Assembly: GCA_037447655.1 (NCBI GenBank)
Contig: JBBHKE010002480.1
Location: 379,482-443,481, forward strand
DNA length: 64,000 nucleotides
Direction of reading: 5' to 3'
Source of the DNA: Zygnema cylindricum
Taxonomy: Eukaryota > Streptophyta > Zygnematophyceae > Zygnematales > Zygnemataceae
This document shows positions 11,461-24,141 of the stretch, in pieces; within the stretch, counting starts at the first letter, position 1; each line of letters opens with the position of its first letter. A program made the translations under genes and the position numbers. The notes beneath the pieces were generated by a model. The model ran no database searches and was not told the origin of the DNA. It saw only the letters and a list, made by a program, of their open reading frames with translations.

Positions 11461-12720
11461 ATGGAAGACACAGAATTGCAGGTCACGGGCCCACCCTCTA
11501 GGGTGCCCATCTTCAATGGATCAGGGTTCTTTTATTGGGAAGCCATGATGACAGCGGCTTTGTGGGAAAAACGATACTGGGGTATTGTAAGTGGACAAGT
11601 GAAACATCCACCTCAGGGAACTCCACCAAGGTTTGGTGCAATAAGGTTTTCTGCAGCACCATCTGCTGCAAAGGAGGAGGCAGATGATGGGGACAAGAGT
11701 GTGTCCGAAAAGGGGAAAAAAAAGGAGACACCTCTTACTCCAATTGCTCCTATTCCCATGGCACGCGGAGCGGCGATCGTGAAGACTACGGATAACGACA
11801 CCCAAATGTGGGAAGACACCAACATGGTTGCCAAAAACTTCATTCTGAGACACCTTACTCAAGATTTAGCAACTTGTCATCTTCACGTTTACAAGGCCGA
11901 GGAGTTGTGAGTTTGGTGGAGATCTAGAGCCCGGACAATCTGGTGGCTCTAGTTGGCCGAGCAAAAGTTGGGAAATTATACTTACAAAGGGGGAAAGATG
12001 TTAGACTACTGTAATGATCCCTCTTGTTTGTATATGGAGATAGAGAGTGCCGGGTGGACAGGTAGAATAAAGATCAAAGTTAACACTCTCATCATAAAGT
12101 TACCTGACGAGTATGAGAACATAGTGTACCGCGTGTACGAAATGGCTGATAGTTCATGCAAGTGGATTACAGTGGCCGGAATGATACTTGTGGAGAAAAA
12201 CACGATTGAGATTAGGAGAGGAGTAAAGAGCATTCAAGATCTAGCTGCCGGAGCAGTCAGGTGGAGAAAGAACCCGAAAAATCCGTACAAAGGAGAAAGA
12301 GATCAGTTTGGAGGACCGAGGCCTCCAAAGGGTCTTTGTCATTTTTGCAAAAAGCTAAGACACTTCATCGCGGATTGTGTCAAGATCTCGGAGCTAAGGC
12401 TCCAGGAGAACCATAGAGGGGGTTCTTCCGGCCAGAATAAAAATGCACTTGTGGTCACAAAAGTGAAAGGAGAGACCGAGGATGAGTCCTCTGAGGAGGA
12501 GTATGGGGAACTTCTTCTTGACGAGAATCTGGAGGAGAATGAGATCCCTCGGAAACAGAAGTGCGCTCTCAAAGCAATTCGGGAAGCTCCACAAGAACGA
12601 TGGATCATTGACTCAGGTGTATCCATGCATATGTGTCGTGATAGGCACCTCTTTACTAAGCTAAGAAAGATCCCTAACGTAGAGATAAAGTATGGGGAGG
12701 GAGAGTGGTTAATACAGATC
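11461..12720 (+). pseudogene. Copia-1 gag and protease region, broken
   Basis: Gag is open from ATG 11461 to 11910, then resumes at 11953 in another frame to 12720. It has a zinc knuckle C-x2-C-x4-H-x4-C near 12342-12380 (CHFCKK...HFIADC) and the start of the aspartic protease with the catalytic DSG in WIIDSG near 12601-12620. The Copia polyprotein packages RNA and matures the particle. Frameshift and stops mean this copy cannot make it. Confidence 0.85.
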
Positions 12721-13850
12721 TAGTGGGATCGGTAGATCTGAGAGTCTTAGTAGAGGGTAAGACTTCTATACTCACCTTCTCAGGTGTACTTTATATTCCT
12801 CAGCTGAGTAAAAATCTTGTCTCTACGTCCGTATTAGATGACAAAGAATTTGATACCTTCACTAGAAAAAGAGTCTTTACAGCTAAATTTGGGGATGAAG
12901 TTTAGTTCATGGTGGTGAATGGTAGCCAAGGAATGTATAGGCTAAACCTGAGTAATGAAAACAATAATGCTTATTATGTTGGTGTCCCAAAGTTGATGAT
13001 TTGGCATAAGCGGTTGGGGCATGTGGATTTTGATAAATAAGGGAAATGAAGAAGCTTGGTGTAGTACAAGGCATTCAATTTTAGGATAATGAAATGGTGG
13101 ATGACTGTAGTGGATGTGCCCAAGGTAAGGCTCACGGACTTTTTTTTCCCAAAGCCTCCACATATAGGGGTGAGAAAGTACAAGATCTAGTACACACAAA
13201 TATCTAGGGACCAGCAAAAGCACCTTCGGTTGGAGGGAAAAGGTTTTAGATGACAATAACTAATGACTGCTCTAGATACTTTAGAGTCTACTTTGGAGAA
13301 ACAAAGGCTAAAACACCAACTTACTTCAAAGAATATAAAGCCTGGAGTGAGAAGTAACACGGAACGCGCATTAAGAGAATAAGGAGTGATAATGGGGGAG
13401 AGTATACCTCTAACCACTTTGAGGAATACTTGAGGGATGAGGGAGTTTAGCATCAAAAAACTGTACCGTATAATCCATAACAAAATGGGGTAATTCAGAG
13501 GTTGAACCGAACACAAGGAGTTAGTGTATGCAGTATGTTGGTCGAGGTAATAGGGAAGAGGTTCTGGGTAGAAGCCATGAACTGTGCCAACTACATTAAG
13601 AATAAAGCCCGTACCTTAGCCATAAAAGGATTAACACCTTATGAGAGATGGGTTGGAAGGAAACCAGATATCTCTCACTTTAAAGTATTCGGTAGCCAAG
13701 TTTACAGTCTTGATACGGATAGGAAATATTGGAAACTAGATGCTAAGGGAAAACCTAGATACTTTGTAGGATATGATGAGAATGTCAAGGGATATAGAGT
13801 CTATAAGTTAGCAAAGCAAGATATAATTTTGGTCAACACCTAGCTGTCAT
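12721..13850 (+). pseudogene. Copia-1 protease end and integrase, broken
   Basis: A continuation of the protease (12705-12905) runs into a GAG-pre-integrase stretch (WHKRLGHV near 13003-13026), which has several stops. The integrase C-terminal part is open at 13502-13843 (FWVEAMNCANYIKN, then GRKPDISHFKVFG). In Copia elements integrase precedes reverse transcriptase, as here. Confidence 0.8.
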
Positions 13851-14132
13851 TGATGAAGGGAAGTCATTTGACCCCTTTAAATAAACCAAGAAGATAAGAA
13901 TCAATTTTGAGTCCGAAAGTGAGGAGAACTCGATTTTTCTCGAAAGGGACATGAGTGAAACAATGATTGCAGATTCAGGGGAGATCTAAGATACAGGAGA
14001 TCTACCGGAAACCCCACATATTCTTATAGAATTCGAGGAGACAGAAAAAAAGAGGAACCAAAACTGGCTTCCATTGATAGGGAAGACGATGAGACAGGAA
14101 GGAGAGATCCAAGACTTCCCTCCACTCCAGCT

Positions 14133-15179
14133 TTGGAGTTTGAGGGAGGGTGGAAGAGCAGCAAAAGGATACAGGAAAAACAGGCCGCTCACAAGGTAAC
14201 TAAGCTATTTCACCCAGATGAGCCTCAGTCATACTCGGAGGCAGTGAACAATCTGGAGAAAGAAAGATGGATTAGAGCCATAAATGATGAGATGGCCTCC
14301 ATCTTGGAAACAAATACTTGGGAACTAGCGGACTATCCTCTGGACAGAAAACCGATTAGCTGTAAATGGGTGTTTAAACTGAAACTGAACCCAGATAATA
14401 ACATTGAAAGATATAAGGCTCGGTTGGTAGTAAAGGGGTTCACCCAAAAAGAGGCGATTGACTAAAATGAGACTTTTGCTCCAGTTGTTTTGTTCCCATC
14501 AGTAAGGATTCTCCTCAGTCTAGCGGCAGCGGAAGACATAAAAATACACCAGATGGATATTAAGACCGCCTTCCTCAATGGTGAGTTAGAGGAAGAAATT
14601 TTCATACGGCAACCAGAAAGGTTCATGGATGAAGGAGAAGAGAGCAAAGTCTGCAGGCTCATAAAATCTTTATATAGAATGAAGCGGGCTCTCGGGCTTC
14701 CCAACAGTGGAATAAGAAACTAGATTAGTTTCTCACCGTTTTAGGATATATTCGGATCAGCTCTGACCATTCTATCTATATGTTTGAACATGAGAATGGT
14801 GTGATTATTATTGCAGTTTATGTGGGTGATCTGTTGGTGTTAAGTAAGTCTTTGGAAAAGATCAATAAGTTAAAGAAAGATCTTAAAAGCAGATTTTGAG
14901 ATGAAGGATTTAGAGGAGGCATGATAAATTTTGGGAATCCAAATAGAGAGAGATAGGGGGAAAAGGATCATTAGATTTACTCAGAAAAAGCAATAAGTAA
15001 TATGCTTGAGAAAATCGAGATGGAAAAAGCAAAGAGCTCTACCACTTCCATGGACTTGAAGAAAGTAAGTGATGGAAGTGTAAAAGGAAGAGTGATAATC
15101 CTAGCTGATCAAATTAGTCCAGAAGAGAGAGAGTTTATGAAGTCTATCCTATATAGGCATGTTGTAGCAAGTCTAATAT
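14133..15179 (+). pseudogene. Copia-1 reverse transcriptase, inactive
   Basis: Copia RT motifs are clear: KWVFKLKLN near 14364, then HQMDIKTAFLNGELEEEI near 14548. The normally invariant YVDD box reads Y-V-G-D at 14819-14830, so a catalytic aspartate is lost. Stops occur at 14463 and 14721. The reading is then interrupted at 15180 by an inserted hAT element. Confidence 0.85.
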
Positions 15180-16065
15180 TAGTGTTGTGTATCGGTAAAA
15201 AAATTATCGAGATAACACCGATACCGATAGTTTTCGGTTATCGAACGGTCAGCAGTTCCGACATATTTGTAATTTCTGTACTTTCTGTCCGGAGTGCTTT
15301 TTGTCCCGGTAAACTGAACGGTAAATTTACGAGAAATGTACGGCTTTTTACAGGAAATGTAAGGAATTTGACGAAAAAATATGTTGCACTTCGTAGTACT
15401 TTTTAGACAGTTAACTGAACATAAATTTTATGAGAACGTACGGAATAGTACCAATAAACTGATTATCATGGAACAGTAAAAAGACGTCGGACACAAAGTA
15501 CAACGGATGCAAAATAACATTATGCGCGTCGGCGCAATCGAACGAACGAAATTCAATGAGAAAATACGGCGGACGGTCAGCGTGAGCGCCCGCATCTCAG
15601 AATGGCTTTTTTGGTGGCTTTTGCCAAAAAAGTCGACAGATTGACACGTGGCAGGTTTTCAATGGATCCCAAAAAATAAAAGGATAAAGCCACGGCGTCG
15701 GATGTGAAAGGTTCATCATTTTAACTGGAGCCGTACTAAAGTCGTACACATCTTATGTCGGCTACTGTACTTTCGGCTTGTACAAATGATCTGATTGGTA
15801 GGTACCTCAAGGGTGGTGAGTAGGGCGCGTCGCGGAAATAAGACGTACAGTTGAGTGTTCATGCCGTACATTTATCTGTACGGCTCTTACAGTTATCGCC
15901 GATAGTTATCGTTATCGGCATTATTGCCGATAAGTAGCCGATGTTATCGGCTACTTATCGACGATAAGACCAATAGCGATATATCGTGCCAATATATCGA
16001 TTATCGGGTCCTCGAAAAAAGGCCCATATCGGTTATCGGCAAATCCTTACCGATACACAACACTA
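15180..16065. mobile_element. non-autonomous hAT element inserted in Copia-1
   Basis: The terminal inverted repeats are perfect over 19 bp: TAGTGTTGTGTATCGGTAA at the left and its complement at 16047-16065. They are flanked by a perfect 8-bp target duplication TCTAATAT (15172-15179 and 16066-16073). The TAGNG-type ends and 8-bp duplication are diagnostic of hAT. The interior has no transposase. It is full of TACGG and ATCGG repeats, and part resembles the region at 44870-45060. Confidence 0.93.
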
Positions 16066-16073
16066 TCTAATAT

Positions 16074-16727
16074 ACATTATGAACTTTACCAGGCTGGTCA
16101 TAGAGGCGGCGGTTGGAGTTCTCAGTAGGAGTTTAAATGATAGTACGAAGAGAGATTAGGAGGCGGCCAAGAGAGTCATGAGATATCAAGTGAGAACAAA
16201 GGAGTAATGGTTGCATTTGGGAGTGGAGCACACTAACATCACTACTTGGAGTGTTGTCAGTTATGGGGATCCACCTATGAGAAGATGCACTTCTGGGTAT
16301 GTTTTGTATGTGGGGGAAGATTCTTGCTGTTGAAGCAGTAAGCAACAGAAGGTGGTTGCTCAGTCTACTATGGAGGCTGAGTACATGGCCTCTTGTTTTG
16401 CTGTGAAAGAATTGATGTGGGTCAAATCCTTGTTACAAGAACTAGGGTATACGAAGAAGGGAGTGCATAAAGTTTTTTGTGATTCTCAGGCTGCCACTGC
16501 AATTGCAGCCAATCCAAAGCATCATTTCAAAGCTAAGTATATGGAGATAAGATTGAGTTTTGTTAGGGAAAAAGTAGATAATAATATTGTGAATCTTGTG
16601 TATAGGTCCGATGAAAAAATGGTGGCTGATATGATGACCAAACTTGTGTCATCTCCCAAGTTAAAGTATTGTAGAGAAAAGTGTGGACTAAACGAGAAAT
16701 TAAAACTTGACTAGAAAATAAGGGGAG
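16074..16727 (+). pseudogene. Copia-1 RNase H domain and polypurine tract
   Basis: Downstream of the hAT insertion the Copia RNase H resumes. 16352-16714 is open (VAQSTMEAEYMA, then LVYRSDEKMVADMMTK), with stops upstream. The purine run AATAAGGGGAG directly before the 3' LTR is the plus-strand primer. Confidence 0.88.
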
Positions 16728-16872
16728 TGTTAAAATAACAAGATTTATAAAGTATTTTCTAGGTCTAAATAGATTAGTGAAAAAAAAAAAGAAAAGCGCA
16801 GACAGTCTGCCTCCACCTCTTCTCTCTAGCCCCCGTACTTGTTGTACTCACTGAAAGAGAGAGGTGACCTTT
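16728..16872 (+). repeat. 3' LTR of Copia-1, truncated
   Basis: It starts TGTTAAAATAACAAG and aligns to the first about 145 bp of the LTR at 10487. It is cut off just before the short hAT element at 16883. Confidence 0.8.
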
Positions 16873-16882
16873 GTAGTAGACT

Positions 16883-17337
16883 CAGAGTTCGCAAACGGTT
16901 AACCGAAACCGTAACCGACCATTAACCGATCGCCCACCTCGGATCTGGAATAGATTTGGATGCCAAATTTGGGGGGCCGGGCGGATTCTGGCAGTTGACT
17001 CACAGAAAAAAAAAAATCGGTTACGGTCGGATAAGCAAAAAAAATGAAATTTTTATACTTTTCCATACTATCCAACATTATTGTACTTTGTACTTTTGGT
17101 ATCGTGGAAGATATCAATGAAATGTACCATTAATTTTGTACTTATTTGGATACGGGCGGGTACAGATAGTCGCGAGAAATCAAGTTGCGGTTAAGTTTTA
17201 TTTTCGTGAAAAAGTTTCGGGTAACAGTTAACAATTTTGGAGCGTGACATAAACCGGCTGGGCGTCAAATACTCAAATTAAAAAAAAAAAAAACGGTCGG
17301 TTTCGGTTATCTTAAATTTTGACTTTTGCGACGTCTA
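16883..17337. mobile_element. short non-autonomous hAT element
   Basis: The left end CAGAGTTCGCAAACGG and right end GACTTTTGCGACGTC are related inverted ends, and both subterminal regions (CGGTTA-rich) match the 6.5-kb hAT next to it. It looks like an internally deleted derivative of that family. Confidence 0.6.
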
Positions 17338-18176
17338 AGCAGGCTTAAGTAGCAGTGTAGCGTCAAATTTTGCAACAAAATCCTTTGTATCGAATAACAT
17401 AACCCACTTTTTGACCCATATCGAATAGTGACATTTTGGCCTCGATATTTTTTTCTTCGATTTGTTCGGGAACTCCATATTAATCGCATCAGATGTCGCA
17501 AACAGTCAACCAAAACCGTGACCAACGGTTAACTAACTGCCCGCGCCAGATCCGGAACGGATTCAATTGCCAAATTTTGGGGGTCGGGCGGTTGCAGGCG
17601 GTTGATACACCAGAAAAAAAAAATCGGTTACAGTCGGTCAACCAAAAAAAATGAAAATTTTGTACTGTCCATACAATCCAACATTCTTGTACTTTGTACT
17701 TTTTGGTATCGTGGAAGTACGTGACTTCATGATTAGCGTCGCATATTTAACATGGTATTGTAGTAAGAGTGTTCATTTTGCAAATCTTAGGGAACGCGAC
17801 AAATCATAATTATTGGCTTATTCATACGTCGTACATTATTGCAAAGTGCTAATTATGCATTTTATACCGTGTTTCCACATATATATCATATTATTATGTC
17901 AATGTCATGCAACATGTAGTAATAATTGGCCAATAAATAAGTGAAAATCAAACTTTTACGTCATTTTCCCATGACAAATCCTAATTATTTGCTTACTCAC
18001 ATGCGTCAAACAATAAATCGATAAATTGAATTGCTATATAAGTTAGAGAAACTCAACCACAATTCAAACAAAATTTAGTCATACACTAAAATTGAGAAAA
18101 ACATCCTCGCTTCCCTTAAGATCCATAACGAACTTCGAAAATAAAAAAAAATGGTGAAATTGCTGAGTATTACATA

Positions 18177-21100
18177 GTGAAAGAAAGCAGGGCCACATCA
18201 AATTGTTGGAAAAAATTTGAACATGTCTATGAAGTTAACACATCACACTAATACATGGTAAAGGGGGCAGGTTTTGTTGCTTGTAATACATGTTTCATAG
18301 TTTATCAATACAAGTTAGCAAACGGTACTTCAACAATTAACACTCACACATGTTTAGATTTGGCCGACATGGATAATTCAAGAGGACTTCTTCGTAAGTT
18401 TCTTTTAAAAACAGAGGCGAAAACGAGTGACCGAAAAACAAATGCGAAAATGGTGGCGTTGATGTGTTATGAGGACCTTCAACCATTTTCGATAGTTGAT
18501 GGTTCAGGTATGATTTATTTTAAATTCTATTTTATATAACTTTGGTGTATTTGTCATTATAACTGTTGATATTTATGTATTTTGTAGGTCTGTTTTAGGA
18601 TAGAAAAGTAACAGAGGCAGTCTGCCTCTAACCTCCTTCTCTAAGCCCCCACACTTGTTGTAGTCACTGAAGGCTGGAGAGGGAGCTAGAGCCCATGGCT
18701 GCCTAAGCTCTCCAGAGAGTCAGAAGTAGATAATAGATATGTTTACTAAAAAGATATTTGACGCACCTAGGAATTCATCCTGGTACCTACTGGCCGTCAA
18801 ACATCCCGCTATCGTTAGCTTTGTCCATTTAGCCTAGGACTAGTGCTTGGAAATATTGGGTTTGACAGATATTTATATAATTACAATTAGGGTTTCCCAT
18901 TTAACTGGATTACGGTATATGGGGCATAGAAACAGCTGTACTTTTAGTACCAGACAAAATAAATAGTACTGACATTTATTTGGACGGTCCGTTTTAAATG
19001 ATGATGTAAATCGGACGGCCGTGGTTAGCGCCGACATCGCGGAAAGGACAATTTGGCAGTTTGCAAACGCCGCCACTCCGGATGACACGTGGCAACATCA
19101 TACGGGCTTACAGAATTTCCGAACGGCAAAAAACAAATCCGGAAATGACAAATGTCGCACTATGGCGATTTCGTACATTGTACGTACAAAAAGTACTCCG
19201 GCACTTGTACAATCTTGTACGGTATCTTTTTTCGGACGTGGCATGACCCGGAGCCACGTGGAGAGATAATATTTGACAACACGAATTCCAGGAATTAAAA
19301 GAACGAGTCTGGATAAGACACATGCTGGTTTTTAGCCATGTCGTACGATGGACGTACAAAAGGTACACCGTCACGTGTACCTTTATGTACTTTACAGTCT
19401 TGTCATTGGTTCGTACTTTAGTCTTAGGGGGCTTAGAGAGGGGTTTTAGGACTTAGAATATTTTTTGGTAGGTAGCTGCCTCTCCCAGAGAGCACCTTGT
19501 ATAAATGGTAAACTTTAGCCAGCCATAACTATTAACTCAATTAACCAATTTCAGTGATTCTTGTTGTTTCGGACTCAAGGGAGTCCAGGCTATACACGGG
19601 TGGAGTCGGTCAAAGTTTTTTCCTGCCTCGGTGGCTGCATTTTTAAGGGAAAGTCAAAGTGGGTGAATGTGTCCAAATCTCATATTCTAACTTTGCATTC
19701 TGTGGTGGAACTGAGCACACAGAAAGCGTCATTTCACAAGGGTGAAGCTATATTGGGTGTTTGATTATCAAGGGGTCAGTCATTTGGGTTTATATCAAGT
19801 TGGAGTCGGCACTATCTAGATTAGCTTCCTTTGGACCTGCGAATTCTGTGTGGCAATGGAGCCCATAGAATTTCAATAACTTGTGTTGTTAATAAATTTA
19901 GAAGTTTGAGCTCCATCCCTATTTCCTTATAAATAATTTATATTCCTATGCTTATTTTTATTTTTTTATTATTGTTTGGTTTGTCCTGATGTTGTTTTTT
20001 ATTTGACTATCCATGAAAAAAATTAGTTTCGGTTTAACCTTCTTTATTAATAATGGTTAGTAATTGTATGATATTTTCTTATTGTTTTTTTTGTTTTTTT
20101 CCCCAGGTTTTTAAGCATTTTGTCAAGCATTGTTTGATGTTGGTGTTTAGTTCAACAAAAGTGTTGACATCGACCAACTACTCCCGTCCGTCAAAAGCGT
20201 AAAAAACTACATTATACCTTCTGCGAAAGATATTTGTAGTTTGATCATCCCAAAACTTAGAGAAAATATTGATAACAATATTTTTGTCGCGTTCACAACC
20301 GATCTCGAGACCGACACAATAAAAATAACCTCATTCATGTCAATATACGCTCATTTCATAGACAAAGAATTTAAACTTCATGCACGGACGCTTCAAGTCG
20401 ATAAATTTCCAGAGGAATAACACACCGCGGAAAATGTTTTAACGGCTTTCAGAAATTGTTTGACCAATTATGAGATGTCTTGTTTTGATCTCTGCGTTCT
20501 CATGACTAGTAGTGGCTCTAACATGTGTGCGGTTGAAGGTCTACCGAGTATGCTTACTTGGATACCTTGCGCGGACCATAAAATTGCTAAAATTGTGACA
20601 AAGATCTTTAATAAGAGTGGAACTTCCAAAAAAGGCAAATACGATGTGGAAGTTCCTGATTTTTTTGATCTAATTGAAGCGTGTAAATCATTGGTCACGT
20701 TTTTCAAAAAGAGTAATTTATAAAATCTTTTGAAAAATACTTTAATACAAAAAAACGCAACGCGGTGGAATTCTTTGCTCCAAATGCTTAAGAGTATTTA
20801 TGATGCATTCAATGAGATAGGACCAATCGCTCACGCAAAAAATAAATTGATACTTTTTGCTTGTATCGATAAGACTCACCGCACCGAACTTATACGATTT
20901 TTGGAAAGGTTACAAGAAGCGACCCTAAAGTTGGAAAAATTAAAAAAACCAACTTTACATTTGGTTTTGTTTGAACTATCGTCTCTCCATTACCATTGTG
21001 AGATAAGAAAAACATCTTACGATGACGGTGAAAAAAAATGCCCCGCCGATTCCCCAAGCTTGCAAAAATTGAAACAACTTTTTGTGAAATTTGCACTACC

Positions 21101-21682
21101 GAAGTGGGGCCTTCATGGGTATCATGTTGTCGCGGCTCTCTTAGATCGCCGACAGAAACAAAAGCTTGAAATAATTGGGGTATCGAAAACCGAAATTGAA
21201 AGCGCAAGGGTCAAACTTCGAGAACTCGCAAACGACCTCGGTGATGACGTTAATTTCGGTAGTCCTCAAGGTATCACAAAAAAACGAAAAACATCGCAAA
21301 GTAAAGACGGTTTCCACAATTTTTTTGGTGAGAGCGATGACGAAAATGAGGTTCTTATAACCACTGACAAAAAAAACGCTCGTTAAAGATGAAATGAAAC
21401 GTTAATTTAATTTTAAAATTAACCAACGACGAAAGATTGAACTTTAACATACTTGAATGGTGGAAAAAAAAATCAAATGTACGTGCGAAAGATGGAGGAT
21501 TTCCTATTCTACCACGTGTTGCTATATCTTTTCTAACTATTCCGGCTTCTGGCTCCATGTCCGACTGCAATTTTTCGGATGCCGGGAACACGATAACAAA
21601 GAAGAAGAGCTCATTAGCGGCTTCAATTGTTAGTGATCTTTTGTGTGTTAGATCTAACCGAGATATTTTAAATGCTTAGTTT
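18177..21682 (+). pseudogene. hAT transposase, inactivated
   Basis: The first exon (to 18507, donor GTATG) encodes a BED-type zinc finger: a W..F motif, then VACNTC and a later H-T-C. The next exon starts at 20107 after CCCCAG, on the far side of an LTR insertion. It carries the first catalytic region TTDLETD near 20295. The region of the second catalytic aspartate reads S-S-G-S-N-M instead of a D-containing motif. The C-terminal dimerisation block (SFLTIPASGSMSD then SLAASIVSDLL) is at 21437-21679. In-frame stops lie at 20418-20420 and 20721-20723, with a frameshift before 21437. The architecture is a plant-type hAT transposase, certainly dead. Confidence 0.85.
18591..19875 (+). repeat. solo-LTR-like Copia insertion in the hAT intron
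   Basis: It shares blocks with the Copia-1 LTR: GCAGTCTGCCTC, ACTTGTTGTAGTCACT and CCATGGCTGCCT. Later it shares the CTTGTATAAATGGTA...GGAGTCGGTCA region and ends ATAGAATTTCA, like the other LTR ends. No internal Copia sequence is present. The boundaries are approximate and I find no target duplication. Confidence 0.6.
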
Positions 21683-22735
21683 TATATTTTGTTTTGTTTT
21701 CTAATTATTGTTATTTTTGTAGTATTTGTTATATTGTTTTTTTTTCCTTTGAAATTTTTGTTGTATTTCACCATTTTTCTAGTGTTATTTTGCTTTTTTT
21801 TTTGAAACCGGAATGCTTATTTTATCAAATTACCAAATCGTCGTATGTATACCAAATTTAGATTTATAGATTTTGTGTTGTTTTAAGTTTGAGGTTGAGA
21901 ATTTGTATAATAGAGTCGAAAATAGAACGAGGTTTTTATTTGTTTGTTTATTTATTTGATATTACAAAATATTCTGTGTTTTTTTGCTCATCACAATGTG
22001 TTTTTTGTCAATTGATTTTCTATGTGAAAACTATGTTTTTTTTTTTAAACATACATAATTAAAACTTTACCTTTTTTGCATAATTCATTACATAGTATCG
22101 AAGTCGAAAGAAAAACCGTCCGAAAATTGTAGCGAAAAATTAGATTTGCAAAAGAATAAACATTAATATAAGGGTTTAAGCATTAATCTAAGAGTTACAC
22201 GCAAAACTAGCAACAAATCTTTTGAATAAGGTGACTGTCGAGGAAAAAAAAGATTCGTAAAGGGAGATTGCAAAAAGACAAAATCGTAAAAAGAAGAGGT
22301 ACACGAGCTGTTTTTTTGCGAAGGAAGATGTACCACTACACCACTCATTGTTATTTGTATTAGTAAGTCGCTACTACTTATAGCCAAAAATCACAAAATG
22401 TGGTTAACAACATTTATCTAAATACGTGGACTATAACCTGCCACGTCTCCTTGCATTAAATAGTATTGGTAATCATAAATTTCCATTAACACTACACCGC
22501 GAATCGTAATTAGCATTATTAACACTAATTCCGTCACCACGAATTTTGACCCAAAAAACTTTAAAAAGAGTAAATAACTCTTATTTTTTCTTTACATTAT
22601 TCAAGGTACTCTTTTAATCAGCGTTAACAACTCTTGTATAGTGCCATTTTAGATAGTGTGGCTTACGTACAAAATTGTACCGTATTAACAAAAAAGTAAA
22701 AAAAATGATTTAATTCATGTCGTTATGATGTAACT

Positions 22736-22860
22736 GCGTTTTCACAAACCGCGTAGTGCAAACGTCATAATGACGTGAAACTGTACGTTTTGACACAATG
22801 CGTTTTCACAAACCGCGTAGTGAAAACGTCATAATGACGTGTAACTGTACGTTTGTCAGA
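22736..22860. repeat. two tandem about 62-bp units with a CGTCATAATGACG palindrome
   Basis: Two nearly identical head-to-tail units share GCGTTTTCACAAACCGCGTAG followed by the 13-bp palindrome. They lie in the 3' part of the hAT and could be transposase-binding repeats. Confidence 0.8.
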
Positions 22861-23044
22861 TTCTGTATTTGTACCTAAAAGATATTCAAAGCGGATAGTT
22901 ATTACGGACAGAAACCCGAATTAGAGTTATTGATAAACTAGAGTAATTTTTTTTTTTGAAAAAACGAAAAAATCTAACTTAGAATGGATAACATTAATTA
23001 TATATTTACGATAATTACGATTCGCGATGTAATTAATGCTTAAC

Positions 23045-23832
23045 GTTAGTAAGGGTATGTCCCCATGTACTTGTAACTTAGCGAACTTACTTTGTATTTT
23101 AGCGCGGATCCGCCGGACCCGGTTTTCAAGTGTCCCTATGTTTGTACGGACGAAATTGTAACTTACACTTGTGACGATTGTATACGTCGACAATACCTGT
23201 GATGGCTGTCAACGTCTACAATCTGTGACCGCACGTTATTTTTTGGAACTGCTTGTGATGTTGCATGTCTTACCGTGACATTGTAGACGTATCGCCTTCT
23301 AGCCTGTGCCGTTTCATAGTTGAAGACGATGCGCTTTGCCTTTGCGTCTCCTATCCGGTCGACGTGAAATGGCATTGGAATTTGAAGACCCCTGCAAGAA
23401 AAAATTTAGTATTGGACGAAAACGGACAAAACCAAACAAATTGTGTAATTTTCTTCGTCTTATTAGAACGCAAATGGACAAAACATAGCAATTTCTGTAC
23501 TTTTATTTGTCCTTAGAAATCGTATGAAATTTTGAAATTTACGGCACGTGGGAATATATGTTCCTATTTGTTTATCGAAAATACCTAGTATTAATACACA
23601 TCGCGCATGTGTTTTAAACGTAAGGTTGAAGATGACGTTTTTGTCGTGGAAGTGGGTTGAAAAACACAAGACGACAAATTTTTGTACATCCTAAGTTCTA
23701 GGATGACGCAAATTTTACTTTACAAATTTGCGATTCCTTCGTACGGTTGCAACTTAGGCAGTACGGCGCTAAGTTTTACAAGAAAACGACAGAAAAAAAC
23801 CCTTACTAATGCACATGGGGACATACCCTAAC
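23045..23832. mobile_element. inverted-repeat element (GGGTATGTCCCCATGT ends)
   Basis: The left end AAGGGTATGTCCCCATGTAC and the right end CACATGGGGACATACCCT are inverted repeats about 790 bp apart. The interior (23160-23350) resembles 52660-52830. A related left end occurs at 32787. No coding region is seen. Confidence 0.6.
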
Positions 23833-24141
23833 AATGAGCGTTATAATTTTGTACTTTTTCGGTTACGGGCAGGTACGGTTAGTCGCGAAAAATCGAGTCT
23901 CGGTTAGCTTTTATTTTCGTTAACACCGGTCGGTTAACGGTTAACAATTTTGGAGCGTGACATAACCCGATCGGGCGTCGGTTACTCAGATTTTGAAAAA
24001 AATAAAAACGGTCGGTTTCGGTTATGTAAATTTTTGACTTTTGCGACCTTTGATACGCGTTAGGAAATAGAATCAGTTTTCTAATCAGTATACCCGCGCT
24101 TTTGTTCTACGAGACTAAAAGTGTATTGTACATTTGTACTG

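Larger units (their letters stand above)
17490..24052. mobile_element. 6.5-kb hAT transposon
   Basis: The left end CAGATGTCGCAAACAGTC (17490) and right end GACTTTTGCGACCTTTG (24036-24052) are inverted repeats. Adjacent octamers AATCGCAT and ATACGCGT match at 5 of 8 positions, consistent with a decayed target duplication. It encloses a hAT transposase pseudogene and an LTR insertion. It also contains tandem subterminal repeats and a smaller inverted-repeat element. Confidence 0.7.

Noticed and set aside
22736-22860. CRISPR-like array
   Set aside because: There are only two directly abutting units without spacers, inside a hAT transposon of a plant.
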